DNA of 40,681 nt from Elusimicrobia bacterium GWA2_66_18 (GCA_001799675.1 MGTX01000004.1:65712-106392), one strand, 5' to 3'; positions 1 through 9,464 are shown, counted from the first letter of the stretch. A program made the numbers and translations. Notes: generated by a model from the letters alone, not told the origin.

Positions 1-1
1 C

Positions 2-805
2 ATGGTGGGACTCATCGGCACCACGAACCAGCCCGTCTCCGGCATGACCATCACGGCCCTGCTGGCGATGACCATCCTTTTCATGTTCCTGGGTCACGAC
101 AAGGAAGCCGTCAAGACCGCGGCCATCATGGGCGGAGCCATCGTCTGCATCGCCATATCGCTCTCAGGCGACCTGTCTCAGGACATGAAGACCGCCGTCC
201 TGGTGGGTGCTACCCCCTGGAAGATCCAGCTCACCCACATCATGGGCACTCTGGTCTCGGCGGTGCGCTCGGGCTTTATCCTACTCGTCCTCTACAAGGC
301 CTACGGCTTCGGCACGCCGACGGCCGCGCATCCGAACTCCCTCGAGGCCCCGCAGGCGCATCTGATGGCCGACCTGGTGCTGGGCGCCACGGGCGGCCAA
401 CTCCCCTGGACCCTGCTGTTGACGGGCGCGGGCATCGGCCTGGTGGCCGAGCTCTGCGGCCTCTCGGCTCTGGCTCTGGCCATCGGCCTCTACCTGCCCA
501 TCACGAACTGGCCCATGATCGCCGTCGGCGGCCTGCTGGCCTGGGCCGTGGCCCGCAAGCGCGGCGGCGAGGTCCGAGAAGACGACCCGGGCTCTCTCTT
601 CAGTTCGGGCCTCATCGCGGGCGACGCCCTCATGGGCATCGGCCTGGCGGTGCTCACCGTGCTGGGCAAGGCCGCGATGCTCAACCTGCGCCCGGATCTG
701 CCCGAGGCCAGCACGCCCTACGAGTCCTGCCTGTCCACCGTCCTCTACGCCGGCATCGTCTTCGCGCTGTGGCGCCACGCCACGGCAAAGAGAAAACATG
801 CTTAG
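2..805 (+). CDS. OPT family oligopeptide transporter, C-terminal part (5' truncated)
   Basis: The frame is open to the window edge, so the ATG at 2 is probably internal and about half or more of the protein lies upstream. The 267 visible residues are mostly hydrophobic helices. They include GTTNQPVSGMTI near the start and GDLSQDMKTAVLVGATPWKIQ around residues 56-76, both typical of the OPT (oligopeptide/metal-chelate) transporter family, whose members usually have about 600-700 residues. The family moves peptides or iron-siderophore-type chelates across the inner membrane using the proton gradient; the substrate cannot be read from this part. The gene ends 138 bases before a peptide-type ABC importer, so the two may both serve peptide uptake, but they do not look like one operon. 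Confidence 0.85.
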   Translation: MVGLIGTTNQPVSGMTITALLAMTILFMFLGHDKEAVKTAAIMGGAIVCIAISLSGDLSQDMKTAVLVGATPWKIQLTHIMGTLVSAVRSGFILLVLYKAYGFGTPTAAHPNSLEAPQAHLMADLVLGATGGQLPWTLLLTGAGIGLVAELCGLSALALAIGLYLPITNWPMIAVGGLLAWAVARKRGGEVREDDPGSLFSSGLIAGDALMGIGLAVLTVLGKAAMLNLRPDLPEASTPYESCLSTVLYAGIVFALWRHATAKRKHA

Positions 806-943
806 CGCCGATTTTCGCGGAAGTCCAACCCTAAAATGCAGACACGCCGTTTGTTCGCGCACGGCAGCGCGTAGCCTCTAGGCGCACTATCATGAGTTCC
901 GACCGATTACGATCGACGAAGACGCAAAAAAGGGAGGAATAGC

Positions 944-2683
944 ATGATCGTCACGACCGCTCTTCTGCTGTCGGCCGCGCTCGCGGCGGGTCCGGCGCGC
1001 GCAGCCGACGACCCCCGCACGCTGACCTACGTCCTCTCCTCGGACGTGGACACCCTCGATCCGGACTGGGCCTACGACGCCACCTCGCTGTTCGTCATCC
1101 AGCAGGTCTACGAGCCCCTCATCGCCTATGCGGGAACCTCGGTGGAGCGCTTCGAGCCCCGTCTGGCCTCCGTCGTGCCGACTCGCGAGAACGGTTTCAT
1201 CGCCAAAGACGGCCTGACCTACGCCTTCCCTCTGCGCGGCGGCGTGAAGTTCCACGACGGCTCGATCATGACCCCCGAGGACGTGAAATATTCCCTGATG
1301 CGCTTCCTGCTCACGGACCGCGAGGGGGGAAGCTCCGGGCTTCTGCTTGAGCCCCTCCTGGGGCGCTCCACCGTGCGCGGCCCGGACGGCAAGCCCGACT
1401 CCGCCGTCTTCGATGAGCTCGACAAGGCCGTCGCATTGGAAGGCGGCGCCCTCGTCCTTCGCCTGAAAAAACCTTTCGCCCCGCTGCTCTCGGTCCTGGC
1501 GGGATTCGCGCCCGTCCTCTCGCGGAACTACGTCAGCGCGCACGGCGGCTGGGACGGGTCCAAGGCGACCTGGACCGCCTATTGCAACCCCGCCAAGGCC
1601 AAGGCAGCCCTCTACGACCGCGCCAACGGCACCGGTCCCTTCAAGCTCGAGGCCTGGGACCTCCCGGCCAAACGACTGCTCCTCTCGCGCCACGAGACCT
1701 ACTGGCGCCGCGCCGCCGCGCTCGCCGTCGTCCGCCTCGAGACGGTGATCGACCCCCGCGAGCGCCGCCGCCTCATCGAGCGCGGCGAAGCCGACGTCGC
1801 CGTCACCGAACGCCGCGACCTCCCCTCCTTCGCGGGCCTTCCCGGGGTTTCCGTGGACGACGACCTGCCCGTCCTGGAGGTCGACAATGTCGTCCTTTTC
1901 AACCTCGCCGCCGAGCCCAAGGACAATCCCTGGCTCGGCTCCGGCACGCTCGACGGGGAAGGCGTGCCGCCGGACTTCTTCGCCGACATGGAACTGCGCA
2001 AGGCCTTCGCCCTCGCCTTCGACGCCGACGCCTTCATCCGCGAGGGCTACGGCGGCCGGGCCGAACGCGCCCGCGGGCCCATCCCCAGGGGCCTGCCCGG
2101 CTATGCCGCGCGCCAACCCTCGCGGCCCTACTCCCTCGAGCAGTCCGCCGCCGCCTTCAAGCGCGCCCGCGACGGCGAAGTCTGGGCGAAGGGCTTCCTC
2201 CTGCCCTTCGCCTACAATGAGAACCGTGGCGACCGCCGCCTGACCTGCCGTCTCCTTCAGGAGGGCGCGGCCAAGGTTAACCCAAAGTTCCGGGTGGACT
2301 GCCGGCCCCTGCCCCAGTCGAAGCTCCTCGACGAGTTCCGCGCCCGGCGCCTGCCGGCCTTCGTCTTCCGCTGGGTGCTGGACTATCCCGACCCGCACAA
2401 CGCCGTGCACCCCTTCCTGCACTCGAAGGGATATTTCGCCGAGCGCCTGGGCTACGCGAATCCCCGGGCCGACGCCCTCATCGACCAGGCCGCCGTGGAG
2501 ACGGACCCGGCCAAGCGCAAGGCCCTCTACGCCGAGATCCAAGCCCTCGCCGTCTACGACGCCCCCCAGATCTACACCGCCGACGCCTACAACGCCCTGG
2601 TCCGGCGGACCAAGGTCCGCAACTGGGTCTCCAATCCCATTTTTCCTTATGGGAGCCTCTACGAAGTCAACAAGCTCCCGTAA
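944..2683 (+). CDS. ABC transporter substrate-binding protein, family 5 (peptide type), copy 1
   Basis: This is a 579-residue periplasmic solute-binding protein of the SBP_bac_5 (OppA/DppA) family. Residues 1 to about 21 form a signal peptide ending in ARA before ADD. The mature start DTLDPDWAYDATS and the segment FHDGSIMTPEDVKYSL (about residues 103-118) are family hallmarks. The ATG at 944 is supported by AGGGAGG at 931-937, six bases upstream. It captures oligopeptides or similar ligands and delivers them to the permease pair at 4460-6371. The next gene is a paralogue of nearly the same length, so this is a tandem duplication. Ligand specificity is unknown; nickel or glycosides are also bound by this family. 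Confidence 0.92.
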   Translation: MIVTTALLLSAALAAGPARAADDPRTLTYVLSSDVDTLDPDWAYDATSLFVIQQVYEPLIAYAGTSVERFEPRLASVVPTRENGFIAKDGLTYAFPLRGGVKFHDGSIMTPEDVKYSLMRFLLTDREGGSSGLLLEPLLGRSTVRGPDGKPDSAVFDELDKAVALEGGALVLRLKKPFAPLLSVLAGFAPVLSRNYVSAHGGWDGSKATWTAYCNPAKAKAALYDRANGTGPFKLEAWDLPAKRLLLSRHETYWRRAAALAVVRLETVIDPRERRRLIERGEADVAVTERRDLPSFAGLPGVSVDDDLPVLEVDNVVLFNLAAEPKDNPWLGSGTLDGEGVPPDFFADMELRKAFALAFDADAFIREGYGGRAERARGPIPRGLPGYAARQPSRPYSLEQSAAAFKRARDGEVWAKGFLLPFAYNENRGDRRLTCRLLQEGAAKVNPKFRVDCRPLPQSKLLDEFRARRLPAFVFRWVLDYPDPHNAVHPFLHSKGYFAERLGYANPRADALIDQAAVETDPAKRKALYAEIQALAVYDAPQIYTADAYNALVRRTKVRNWVSNPIFPYGSLYEVNKLP

Positions 2684-2696
2684 GGAGTGCTAGAAT
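2667..2696 (+). promoter_or_regulatory. Candidate leaderless promoter for the second binding protein
   Basis: TAGAAT at 2691-2696 ends seven bases before the ATG at 2704. A weak -35 (TCAACA, 2667-2672) lies 18 bases further up, inside the end of the upstream gene. The only AGGAG (2683-2687) is 16 bases from the ATG, too far to act as a Shine-Dalgarno site. Transcription would start at or next to the start codon. The call rests on the hexamer match and spacing. Confidence 0.4.
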
Positions 2697-2703
2697 AGCG
2701 GGC

Positions 2704-4458
2704 ATGATCCGTCTCCTCCTCAGCGCCGCGTTGGCCGCCGCAACGTTGCCCTGCGCCGCTTTCGCCTCCGTCAAGAACCCCGACACTTTCACCTACCTCA
2801 CCATCGCCGACGCCGACAGCCTCGACCCCGCCTGGGCCTACGACACGGCCAGCCACCTGATCATCCTCAACGTCTACGAACCGCTCTTCCAGTTCGACCG
2901 GACCTCGACCGAGAAGCTGCTCCCGCTCATCGCCGAGAAGGTGCCCACGCTCGCCAACGGCCTTATCTCGCCCGACGGACGGACCTACACCATCCCCATC
3001 CGCAAGGCGGTCAGGTTTCATGACGGGACCCCCATGACGCCCGAGGACGTGCGTTGGTCGCTCCTGCGCTTCCTCCTCATCGACCGGGCGGCCGGCCCCT
3101 CCTCGCTCCTGCTTGAGCCGCTGGTCGGGTATGCGACGACGCGCGCCGAGGACGGCCGCATCCTGCCTCACGTCTGGGCGGACGTCAACCGAGCCGTCTC
3201 CCTGCAGGGCGACAACCTCGTTCTACGCCTGCCGAAGTCCTACGCGCCTCTGCTCAGCATCCTCGCCTCCTGGGCCCCGGTCATGCCCAAGGAGTGGGGC
3301 GTCAAGAACGGCGACTGGAGCGGAGCCGAGGCCGACTGGCACAAGTACAACGACATCAGCAAGGAGTCCACGCCCTTCTTCGAGAGGACCAACGGGACCG
3401 GCCCATTCAAACTGGACCGATGGGACCGCCAGACCAAGGAGTTCATCCTGACGAGGAACGACCAATACTGGAGAGCCCCGGCCAAGCTCAAGGCCGTCGT
3501 CATCAAGGGCGTCAACGAGTTCGGCACGCGCAAGCTGATGCTCCAGGCCGGCGACGCCGACACCATCTACGCCGACCGTCCGCTCATCACCCAGCTCCAG
3601 AACCTCCACGGCGTGAAGGTCATCGACGACCAGCCGACCCTGGAGATGAACCCGGTCGTCTTCTTCACCTACCGCATCAACGAGACCGGCAACTCCTTCG
3701 TGGGCTCGGGCCGCCTGGACGGCGCCGGCATCCCGCTCGATTTTTTCTCGGACATCGACGTGCGCAAGGGCTTCGCCTACGCCTTCGACTACAAGGGCTT
3801 CATCGCGGACGTCATGCGCGGCAAGGGGACCCAAGCCACCGGCGCCATCCCTCGCAGCCTGCCCGGCCATAATCCGAAGGGACGGACCTACCAGTTCGAC
3901 ATGAAGAAGGCCGCGGAGCACTTCCAGAAGGCCTGGAGCGGCCGGCTCTGGGAGAAGGGATTCAAGTTCACCATCGCCTTCAACTCCGGGAACCTGCCTC
4001 GCCAGACCGTCTGCCAAATCCTCAAACGCAACATCGAGGGCATGAACCCCAAGTTTAAGATCGACGTCCGCGCCGTCGAGTGGCCCACCTTCCTCGACGC
4101 CTACCGGAACTCAAAGCTTCCCATCTTCGTCATGGGCTGGAACGCGGACTATCCGGACCCGCACAACTTCGCCTTCCCGCTGCTCCACTCGAAGGGGGAC
4201 TACCCAGCGACGCAGAAATTCAAGGACCCGGAGTGCGACCGCCTCGTCGAGGAGGGCAACGCCGAAACCGCCCCGGCCAAGCGCAAGAAGATCTACGCCA
4301 AGCTCCAGGACCTGGAGTACGAAGAGGTCCCGCACCTCGTGATCGTGGACGCGGTGCGCTACCGCACCCAGCGCGATTGGGTCAAGGGCTGGTTCAACAA
4401 TCCCATCTTCCCCGACTCGCCGTACGGAAGCTACTTCTACACACTCTCCAAGGATTAG
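2704..4458 (+). CDS. ABC transporter substrate-binding protein, family 5 (peptide type), copy 2
   Basis: This 584-residue protein is a paralogue of the preceding one. It has a signal peptide (residues 1 to about 22, MIRLLLSAALAAATLPCAAFA), then the family features ADADSLDPAWAYDTASH and FHDGTPMTPEDVRWSLLRF in the same places. Both copies also end with the same pattern, NPIFPYGSLYEV against NPIFPDSPYGSYFYTL. It is a periplasmic ligand receptor for the permeases that follow at once (GTG one base after its stop). Two receptors for one permease pair could widen the ligand range; they have diverged well beyond a recent duplication. The ATG at 2704 lacks a close Shine-Dalgarno site and sits seven bases after a -10-like box. 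Confidence 0.92.
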   Translation: MIRLLLSAALAAATLPCAAFASVKNPDTFTYLTIADADSLDPAWAYDTASHLIILNVYEPLFQFDRTSTEKLLPLIAEKVPTLANGLISPDGRTYTIPIRKAVRFHDGTPMTPEDVRWSLLRFLLIDRAAGPSSLLLEPLVGYATTRAEDGRILPHVWADVNRAVSLQGDNLVLRLPKSYAPLLSILASWAPVMPKEWGVKNGDWSGAEADWHKYNDISKESTPFFERTNGTGPFKLDRWDRQTKEFILTRNDQYWRAPAKLKAVVIKGVNEFGTRKLMLQAGDADTIYADRPLITQLQNLHGVKVIDDQPTLEMNPVVFFTYRINETGNSFVGSGRLDGAGIPLDFFSDIDVRKGFAYAFDYKGFIADVMRGKGTQATGAIPRSLPGHNPKGRTYQFDMKKAAEHFQKAWSGRLWEKGFKFTIAFNSGNLPRQTVCQILKRNIEGMNPKFKIDVRAVEWPTFLDAYRNSKLPIFVMGWNADYPDPHNFAFPLLHSKGDYPATQKFKDPECDRLVEEGNAETAPAKRKKIYAKLQDLEYEEVPHLVIVDAVRYRTQRDWVKGWFNNPIFPDSPYGSYFYTLSKD

Positions 4459-4459
4459 C

Positions 4460-5488
4460 GTGCTCAAGTACTGCCTCAAACGCCTTGCCTTCCTGCCCTT
4501 CGTGATGTTCGGGGTCACGGCCCTGCTTTTCCTCTGCCTCCAGTTCCTCTCTCCCGAAATGCGCGCCTCCCTGTACATCAAAGACCCGCGCCAGCTCTCC
4601 CAGTTGGACGCCGTCATCGAGAAGTATGGGCTGCGCAAGCCCATGCCGATCCAATACGCGCTGTGGCTCAAGGAGGTCGCGCACGGAGACCTGGGCTACT
4701 CCGAGACCGCGAAGATGCCCGTCTCCGAGGCCATCCGCGCTTTCTTCCCGGCCACTTTCGAGCTGACCCTCCTCTCATTCTTTCCCATCATGATCGTGGG
4801 CGTCTACTTCGGCGTGCTCTCCGCGGTCCATCGCGACAAGTTCATCGACCACTTCACTCGCTTCGTCGCCATCACGGGTTATTCCCTGCCGAGCTTCGTG
4901 CTGGGCCTCCTGCTGCTCATGGTCTTCTACGGCAAGCTCCACTGGCTGCCGCCCGGCCGCTACACCCTGGAGACGGACATGCTCGTCCATTCCGGCGTCT
5001 TCCGCCATTGGACGGGCCTGCTCACCTTCGACTGCCTGCTCAACGCAGAGTGGGAGGCCTACGTCGACGTCACCAAGCATATGCTCCTGCCCGCGGCCAC
5101 GCTCCTCTACGTGTCGGTGGCGCTGCTCCTGCGCATCACCCGTTCCTCCATGCTGGAGGAACTCTCCAAGGACTACGTGCGCACCGCGCGCGCCAAGGGC
5201 CTTCCCGAGAGCGTCATCATCCGCAAGCACGCCCTGGCCAACGCGCTGATCCCCGTCGTGACCCTCTCGAGCCTGCTCTTCATCGGGCTCCTGGGAGGCG
5301 TGGTCATCACCGAGACGGTCTTCGACTTCCCCGGCATCGGGCGCTGGGGCGTGCAGGCCGCCCAACAGTTGGACGTGCCGGGCGTGCTGGGCTCGACGAT
5401 GCTCGCCGCGTTCCTGTTCGTGATGGCCAACCTCGTCAGCGACATCCTCTACGCGGCGGTGGATCCCCGCATCCGCGTCGGCAACTGA
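4460..5488 (+). CDS. Peptide-type ABC transporter permease (DppB/OppB family)
   Basis: This 342-residue inner-membrane permease starts at a GTG one base after the previous stop. The N-terminal helix (KRLAFLPFVMFGVTALLFL) is followed by a periplasmic segment with a YGLRKPMPIQYALWLKEV element, typical of DppB-like subunits, then further helices. The cytoplasmic EAA-type loop that docks the ATPase is visible as YVRTARAKGLPESVIIRKHA (about residues 240-259), followed by ALIPVVTLSS. It forms the translocation channel with the DppC-like protein downstream and receives substrate from the two binding proteins upstream. Confidence 0.93.
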   Translation: MLKYCLKRLAFLPFVMFGVTALLFLCLQFLSPEMRASLYIKDPRQLSQLDAVIEKYGLRKPMPIQYALWLKEVAHGDLGYSETAKMPVSEAIRAFFPATFELTLLSFFPIMIVGVYFGVLSAVHRDKFIDHFTRFVAITGYSLPSFVLGLLLLMVFYGKLHWLPPGRYTLETDMLVHSGVFRHWTGLLTFDCLLNAEWEAYVDVTKHMLLPAATLLYVSVALLLRITRSSMLEELSKDYVRTARAKGLPESVIIRKHALANALIPVVTLSSLLFIGLLGGVVITETVFDFPGIGRWGVQAAQQLDVPGVLGSTMLAAFLFVMANLVSDILYAAVDPRIRVGN

Positions 5489-5489
5489 C

Positions 5490-6371
5490 ATGGAGAGGCT
5501 CAAAAACGCCTGGAAGATCCTGCGGCGCCGTCCGATGTCTCTGCTCGGCTGCGCGCTCATCGGCTCCTTCCTGGCGGTGGCGGCCCTGGCCCCCGTCATC
5601 GCGCGTCCCGAGGCCGGCTCCCGCGACCCGTACATCATCCCGCAGACCGGTTACAGCCCCGACCCGGTCCGCCCCTCGAGGGAGCACCTCTTCGGCACCA
5701 CCGAACAGCAGTATGACCTCTTCTACGGGATGGTCTGGGGCACGCGCACGGCCTTCAAGGTCGCGCTGGAAGTCGTCGGCCTCTCGGTCTTCATCGGAAT
5801 CCTGCTGGGGGGAGCCGCCGGCTTCTACGGAGGCTGGATCGACGATATCCTGATGCGCTTCACGGACGTGATGCTGGCCTTCCCGGATCTCGTGCTGGCC
5901 GTCGTCATCGTCGCGGTCACGGGCCCCAGCCTCGAGCACGTCATGTACTCGGTCATGGCCGTGTCCTGGCCCTCCTACGCGCGCCTCATGCGCGGCGACG
6001 TCCTTTCGGTCAAGGAACGCGACTTCGTCGCCGCCGCCCGAGCCCTCGGCGCCTGCGACGCCCGCATCCTCCTGCGGCACATCGTGCCCAACGCCATCTA
6101 CCCGGTGCTGGTCGTGGCCTCGCTGTCCATGGGGCGCATCGTCATCACCGCGGCCTCGCTCTCGTTCCTGGGCCTGGGCTCGCCGGTCGGCTACGCGGAC
6201 TGGGGACAACTCATCAGCCTATCGCGCAACTGGATCCTCGGCTCCTCAGGAAACCCCTTCGAGTACTGGCACACCGTCGCCATCCCCGGCTTGGCGATCT
6301 TCCTGTTCGTGCTGGGCTGGAACCTGCTCGGCGACGCCGCGCGGGACATCCTCGATCCGCGCCAAAAATAG
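5490..6371 (+). CDS. Peptide-type ABC transporter permease (DppC/OppC family)
   Basis: This 293-residue second permease subunit starts one base after the DppB-like gene. It has the N-terminal helix and extended periplasmic segment of the DppC family, including the EHLFGTTEQQYDLF element (the family usually shows HxLGTDxxGRD). Its ATPase-docking EAA loop is DFVAAARALGACDARILLRH (about residues 174-193), followed by IVPNAIYPVLV. The C-terminus GDAARDILDPRQK is classical. No DppD/DppF-type ATPase gene follows, so the ATPases must be encoded elsewhere or shared with another importer. Confidence 0.93.
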   Translation: MERLKNAWKILRRRPMSLLGCALIGSFLAVAALAPVIARPEAGSRDPYIIPQTGYSPDPVRPSREHLFGTTEQQYDLFYGMVWGTRTAFKVALEVVGLSVFIGILLGGAAGFYGGWIDDILMRFTDVMLAFPDLVLAVVIVAVTGPSLEHVMYSVMAVSWPSYARLMRGDVLSVKERDFVAAARALGACDARILLRHIVPNAIYPVLVVASLSMGRIVITAASLSFLGLGSPVGYADWGQLISLSRNWILGSSGNPFEYWHTVAIPGLAIFLFVLGWNLLGDAARDILDPRQK

Positions 6372-6375
6372 AACG

Positions 6376-7944
6376 ATGACGACCTTGAACGCGCTTCTCG
6401 ATCGCGCCGCGCAGGAGGGCGGCGAGCGTCCCGCCTTCGTCATGGGCGAGCGCGCGGTTTCCTTCCGCGCCGTTCGCCATGAAGTCCTCTCCACGGCCGA
6501 GGGCCTGCGCCGCTCGGGGGTGCTCCGGGGCGACCGCGTCGCCATCGTCCACCGCAACGCCCCCGAGTTCGTGGTCGCCTACTTCGCGCTCAACCGTCTC
6601 GGCGCCGTCGCGGTGCCCATCAACTTCATGGTCCAGAAGGCCGACGAACTGGCCTACATGCTCAATGACTGCGGCGCCTGCGGCGTCGTGACCCAGACGG
6701 AGTTCCTGCCGGGCCTCATCGCGGCGGCGGGGCGGTGCCCGGCCCTCAAGGCCCTGTGGACGACGGACCTCCGCGCGGGAGGCGAGCACCCCGCCCCGGT
6801 CCGCGACTTCGCGAAGTTGAAGGAGACGCCGCCCGAGGACTTCCCTCGGGACCCAGCCGTCGAGTCGGACACCGCGGCCATCCTCTACACCTCGGGCACC
6901 ACCGGTCATCCGAAGGGCGTGATGCTCACGCACCGCAACCTCGTCACGAACTGCGAAAGCTCCCTTCTGCGCATGAGGCTGTCCCGCCGGGACGTGACGC
7001 TCTGCATCCTGCCGATGTTCCACAGCTTCGCCTGGACGGCCATCGTCCTGACCTCGCTGCGCCTGACCATGAAGTGCGTCGTGTCGGCCGCCGTCGCCCC
7101 GGCCAAGCCTTGGCTCAAGGCCATGGGCCGGCACGGCGTCACCCTCTTCGCCGCAGTCCCCCAGGTCTACGCCGCTCTCTCCCGGGAGGCGAAGAACCTC
7201 AAGACCCGCCTCTTCCTGAGACACTGGGCGTTTCGCAAGGTGACGCTCGCCGTCTCCGGCGCGGCCCCGCTGCCCGTACCGATCGCCGAGGCCTTCGCTT
7301 CGGCCGTCGGCCCGGCCGTCCTGGAGGGCTGGGGCTTGACCGAGACGAGCCCCGTGGCCGCGGTCAACCCGCCCGGCGCCGTCCGCCTGGGAACAGTCGG
7401 GACCGCGATCGACGGCGTGCGCCTGAAAATCATCGACGATGCGGAAGCGGGACTGCCGGCAGGCGCGGAAGGAGAGGTCTGCGTCCAAGGCGAAAACGTG
7501 ATGAAGGGCTACTGGAACAAGCCCGCGGAAACGCGAGAGACCTTCACGGCCGACGGCTGGCTCAAGACCGGAGACATCGGAGCGCTCGACGCGGACGGCT
7601 ACCTGACGATCCGCGACCGCAAGAAGGACATGATCATCATCAAGGGGCTCAAGGTCTTCTCGGCCCAGGTGGAGGCGGTCATCGGCGAGCATCCCGCCGT
7701 GGAGGAGTCCGCCGTCGTGGGCCTGCCCGACGAGTTGGGCGACGAAACGATCAAGGCCTTCGTGGTCCTCAAGAAAGGCGCGTGCGCAGGCAAGCCCGAA
7801 CTCCTGAAGTTCTTCCGCGACCGCCTCGACGCCTACAAGCGCCCGCGCGACCTCGAGATCGTCGAGTCCCTTCCGAAAAACGCGCTTCAGAAGATCCTCA
7901 AGCGGGAGCTGCGCGAGCGGGATTTGGCCCGGCGCAAGACGTGA
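6376..7944 (+). CDS. Acyl-CoA synthetase (AMP-forming, AMP-binding family)
   Basis: This 522-residue adenylate-forming enzyme activates a carboxylic acid, most likely a fatty acid, to an acyl-adenylate and then to acyl-CoA. Visible core motifs are the phosphate loop YTSGTTGHPKGVMLTHRN (from about residue 171), GWGLTETSP (about 319), GDIGALDADGYLTIRDR (about 398-414) with the hinge KKDMIIIKGLKV, and the C-terminal catalytic lysine region PKNALQKILKREL (about 504). There is no signal peptide, so it is cytoplasmic. It begins four bases after the DppC-like stop, so it is probably cotranscribed. Chain length and exact substrate cannot be told; the family also includes aryl-acid ligases. Confidence 0.9.
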   Translation: MTTLNALLDRAAQEGGERPAFVMGERAVSFRAVRHEVLSTAEGLRRSGVLRGDRVAIVHRNAPEFVVAYFALNRLGAVAVPINFMVQKADELAYMLNDCGACGVVTQTEFLPGLIAAAGRCPALKALWTTDLRAGGEHPAPVRDFAKLKETPPEDFPRDPAVESDTAAILYTSGTTGHPKGVMLTHRNLVTNCESSLLRMRLSRRDVTLCILPMFHSFAWTAIVLTSLRLTMKCVVSAAVAPAKPWLKAMGRHGVTLFAAVPQVYAALSREAKNLKTRLFLRHWAFRKVTLAVSGAAPLPVPIAEAFASAVGPAVLEGWGLTETSPVAAVNPPGAVRLGTVGTAIDGVRLKIIDDAEAGLPAGAEGEVCVQGENVMKGYWNKPAETRETFTADGWLKTGDIGALDADGYLTIRDRKKDMIIIKGLKVFSAQVEAVIGEHPAVEESAVVGLPDELGDETIKAFVVLKKGACAGKPELLKFFRDRLDAYKRPRDLEIVESLPKNALQKILKRELRERDLARRKT

Positions 7945-9464
7945 GCGCGGCGGCGGCGCGACGCGTGCGCCTGCAGCCGCAGGTCCACGCGGCCCTGCGC
8001 CGCGCGGCCGGGCTCCGCGCTTCCCCGGTCTGGCTTGTCGGCGGCGCCGTGCGCGACGCGGCTCTCGGCCGGCCGCTCACGGACCTCGACCTTGCGACCG
8101 TCGACGCGCGCGCCCTCGCCGCCCTGATCTCGCGCGCCTTTCAGGGCACGCTCGTAACGCTCGACGCGGAAAACGCCGTCTTCCGCCTCGTCCTGCCGAG
8201 CGCGCGCTGGCGCACCCTCAAGCAGATCGACGTGGCCGAGATCCAGGGCCGCGGCATAGAGGAGGACCTGGCGCGACGAGACTTCACCGTCAACTCCCTG
8301 GCCCTGCTCCTGCGGCCCGACCTGCCGGCCGCGATCCCGCGGACGGACTTCCTGGACCCCCGAGGGGGGCTCGCGGACCTGGACCGCGGCGTGCTGCGCT
8401 GCGCCGATGAGAGGCTCCTCAAGGAAGATCCCCTGCGGCTGCTGCGCGCCTTTCGCATCGCAGCACAGGCGGGACTCGTCATCGACGCTGCGACCCTGGC
8501 CCTCATCGGCAAACACCGCCGCCTAGCGCGCGCTCCCGCCGCCGAACGCGTCTGCGCCGAACTCCTGTCCCTGCTCGCGCTTCCCGGAGCTTCGGCGTGG
8601 CTGGCGCGCATGGACGAGTGCGGCCTGCTGACCGCTCTCTTCGAGGAACTGGAGCCCGCGCGGCGCTGCGCCGAGATCTACTACGGACCCGGCGGCGTGC
8701 TCAAACACTCGCTGGAAGTCTGCGCCCGCGTGGACTTCCTTCTCACGAACCTGCGCAAGATCTACCCCGCGCTGGCCCGCCCTCTAGAAGAGCATTTCGC
8801 CGCGCGCGCCGCGGGGGGCGCGCCCTACCGAGCGGTCATCATGTTGGCCGCGCTCCTGCACGACGTCGCCAAGCCCGAAACCGCCCGCACCATCGACGGC
8901 CGACTGCGCTTCTTCGAGCACGACGCCCGGGGAGCGTCGCGCTCGCAGAAGATTCTGCGCTCCTTGCGTCTCTCGAGCGACCAGGTCGAGGCCGTGGCCG
9001 TCATGGTCCGCCACCACCTGCGCCCCGGACATCTCGCCTGCGGCGGAGGCGCCAGCGACAGGGCCGTCTACCGTTTTTTCCGCGACCTCGGCGAGCACGC
9101 CCCGGGCCTGCTGGCGCTCTGCTGGGGCGACCACGCCAGCTACATGCCCGAGCCGCGGCTTGCCCGCCTGCTGGGCGCGGCCTGCGCCGAACCGCCCCGC
9201 TGCGTCTCCCGGATCCGGCCCGAGGAGACGCGCAAGACGGTGCGCCACCTCCAACTCGTCTCGATGCTCCTGCGCCGCTTCTTCGACCAGGACCGCGCCC
9301 CGGTCCCCGTGCGCTTGTTGAACGGCAACGAGGTGATGAAGGCCCTCAGGATCCCTCCCGGTCCGCGCATCGGCGAGATCCTGGAACGCCTGCGCGAAGC
9401 CCAAGCGGAGGGGAAAGTCCTCTCGCGCGAGCAGGCGCTGGCCTTCATCGCGCGCCTGAAATAG
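7941..9464 (+). CDS. cca: CCA tRNA nucleotidyltransferase / poly(A) polymerase family with HD domain
   Basis: This protein of about 507 residues adds or repairs the 3' CCA end of tRNAs. I place the start at the GTG at 7941, which overlaps the preceding stop by four bases (GTGA); the open frame extends further up but only as an antisense-like, arginine-rich shadow. The head domain shows WLVGGAVRDAALGRPLTDLD with the catalytic DLD acidic pair, then RRDFTVNSLALLL and EDPLRLLRAFRIAAQAGLVI, the class II nucleotidyltransferase signature. A C-terminal HD domain follows, with LLHDVAKPETA and a later VRHHLRPGH. The family also contains poly(A) polymerases, but RRDFTVN followed by an HD domain fits CCA enzymes best. 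The tRNA gene in this window already encodes its CCA, so repair could be the main role. Confidence 0.88.
   Translation: MSAAAARRVRLQPQVHAALRRAAGLRASPVWLVGGAVRDAALGRPLTDLDLATVDARALAALISRAFQGTLVTLDAENAVFRLVLPSARWRTLKQIDVAEIQGRGIEEDLARRDFTVNSLALLLRPDLPAAIPRTDFLDPRGGLADLDRGVLRCADERLLKEDPLRLLRAFRIAAQAGLVIDAATLALIGKHRRLARAPAAERVCAELLSLLALPGASAWLARMDECGLLTALFEELEPARRCAEIYYGPGGVLKHSLEVCARVDFLLTNLRKIYPALARPLEEHFAARAAGGAPYRAVIMLAALLHDVAKPETARTIDGRLRFFEHDARGASRSQKILRSLRLSSDQVEAVAVMVRHHLRPGHLACGGGASDRAVYRFFRDLGEHAPGLLALCWGDHASYMPEPRLARLLGAACAEPPRCVSRIRPEETRKTVRHLQLVSMLLRRFFDQDRAPVPVRLLNGNEVMKALRIPPGPRIGEILERLREAQAEGKVLSREQALAFIARLK

Noticed and set aside
856..871. CGCGC/GCGCG hairpin after the OPT gene as a terminator
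   Set aside because: The stem has only five pairs and no T tract follows; such stems arise often by chance in GC-rich DNA.
890..2542. Long open frame on the minus strand opposite the first binding protein
   Set aside because: Its product is low-complexity Gly/Val/Glu-rich with no domain, and the plus strand has a clear signal peptide, Shine-Dalgarno site and family motifs. It is an antisense shadow of GC-rich coding DNA.
6735..7940. Upstream extension of the CCA enzyme frame through the acyl-CoA ligase gene
   Set aside because: The extension is an Arg/Pro/Gly-rich shadow of the ligase; the GTG at 7941 with a four-base overlap gives a normal CCA enzyme.
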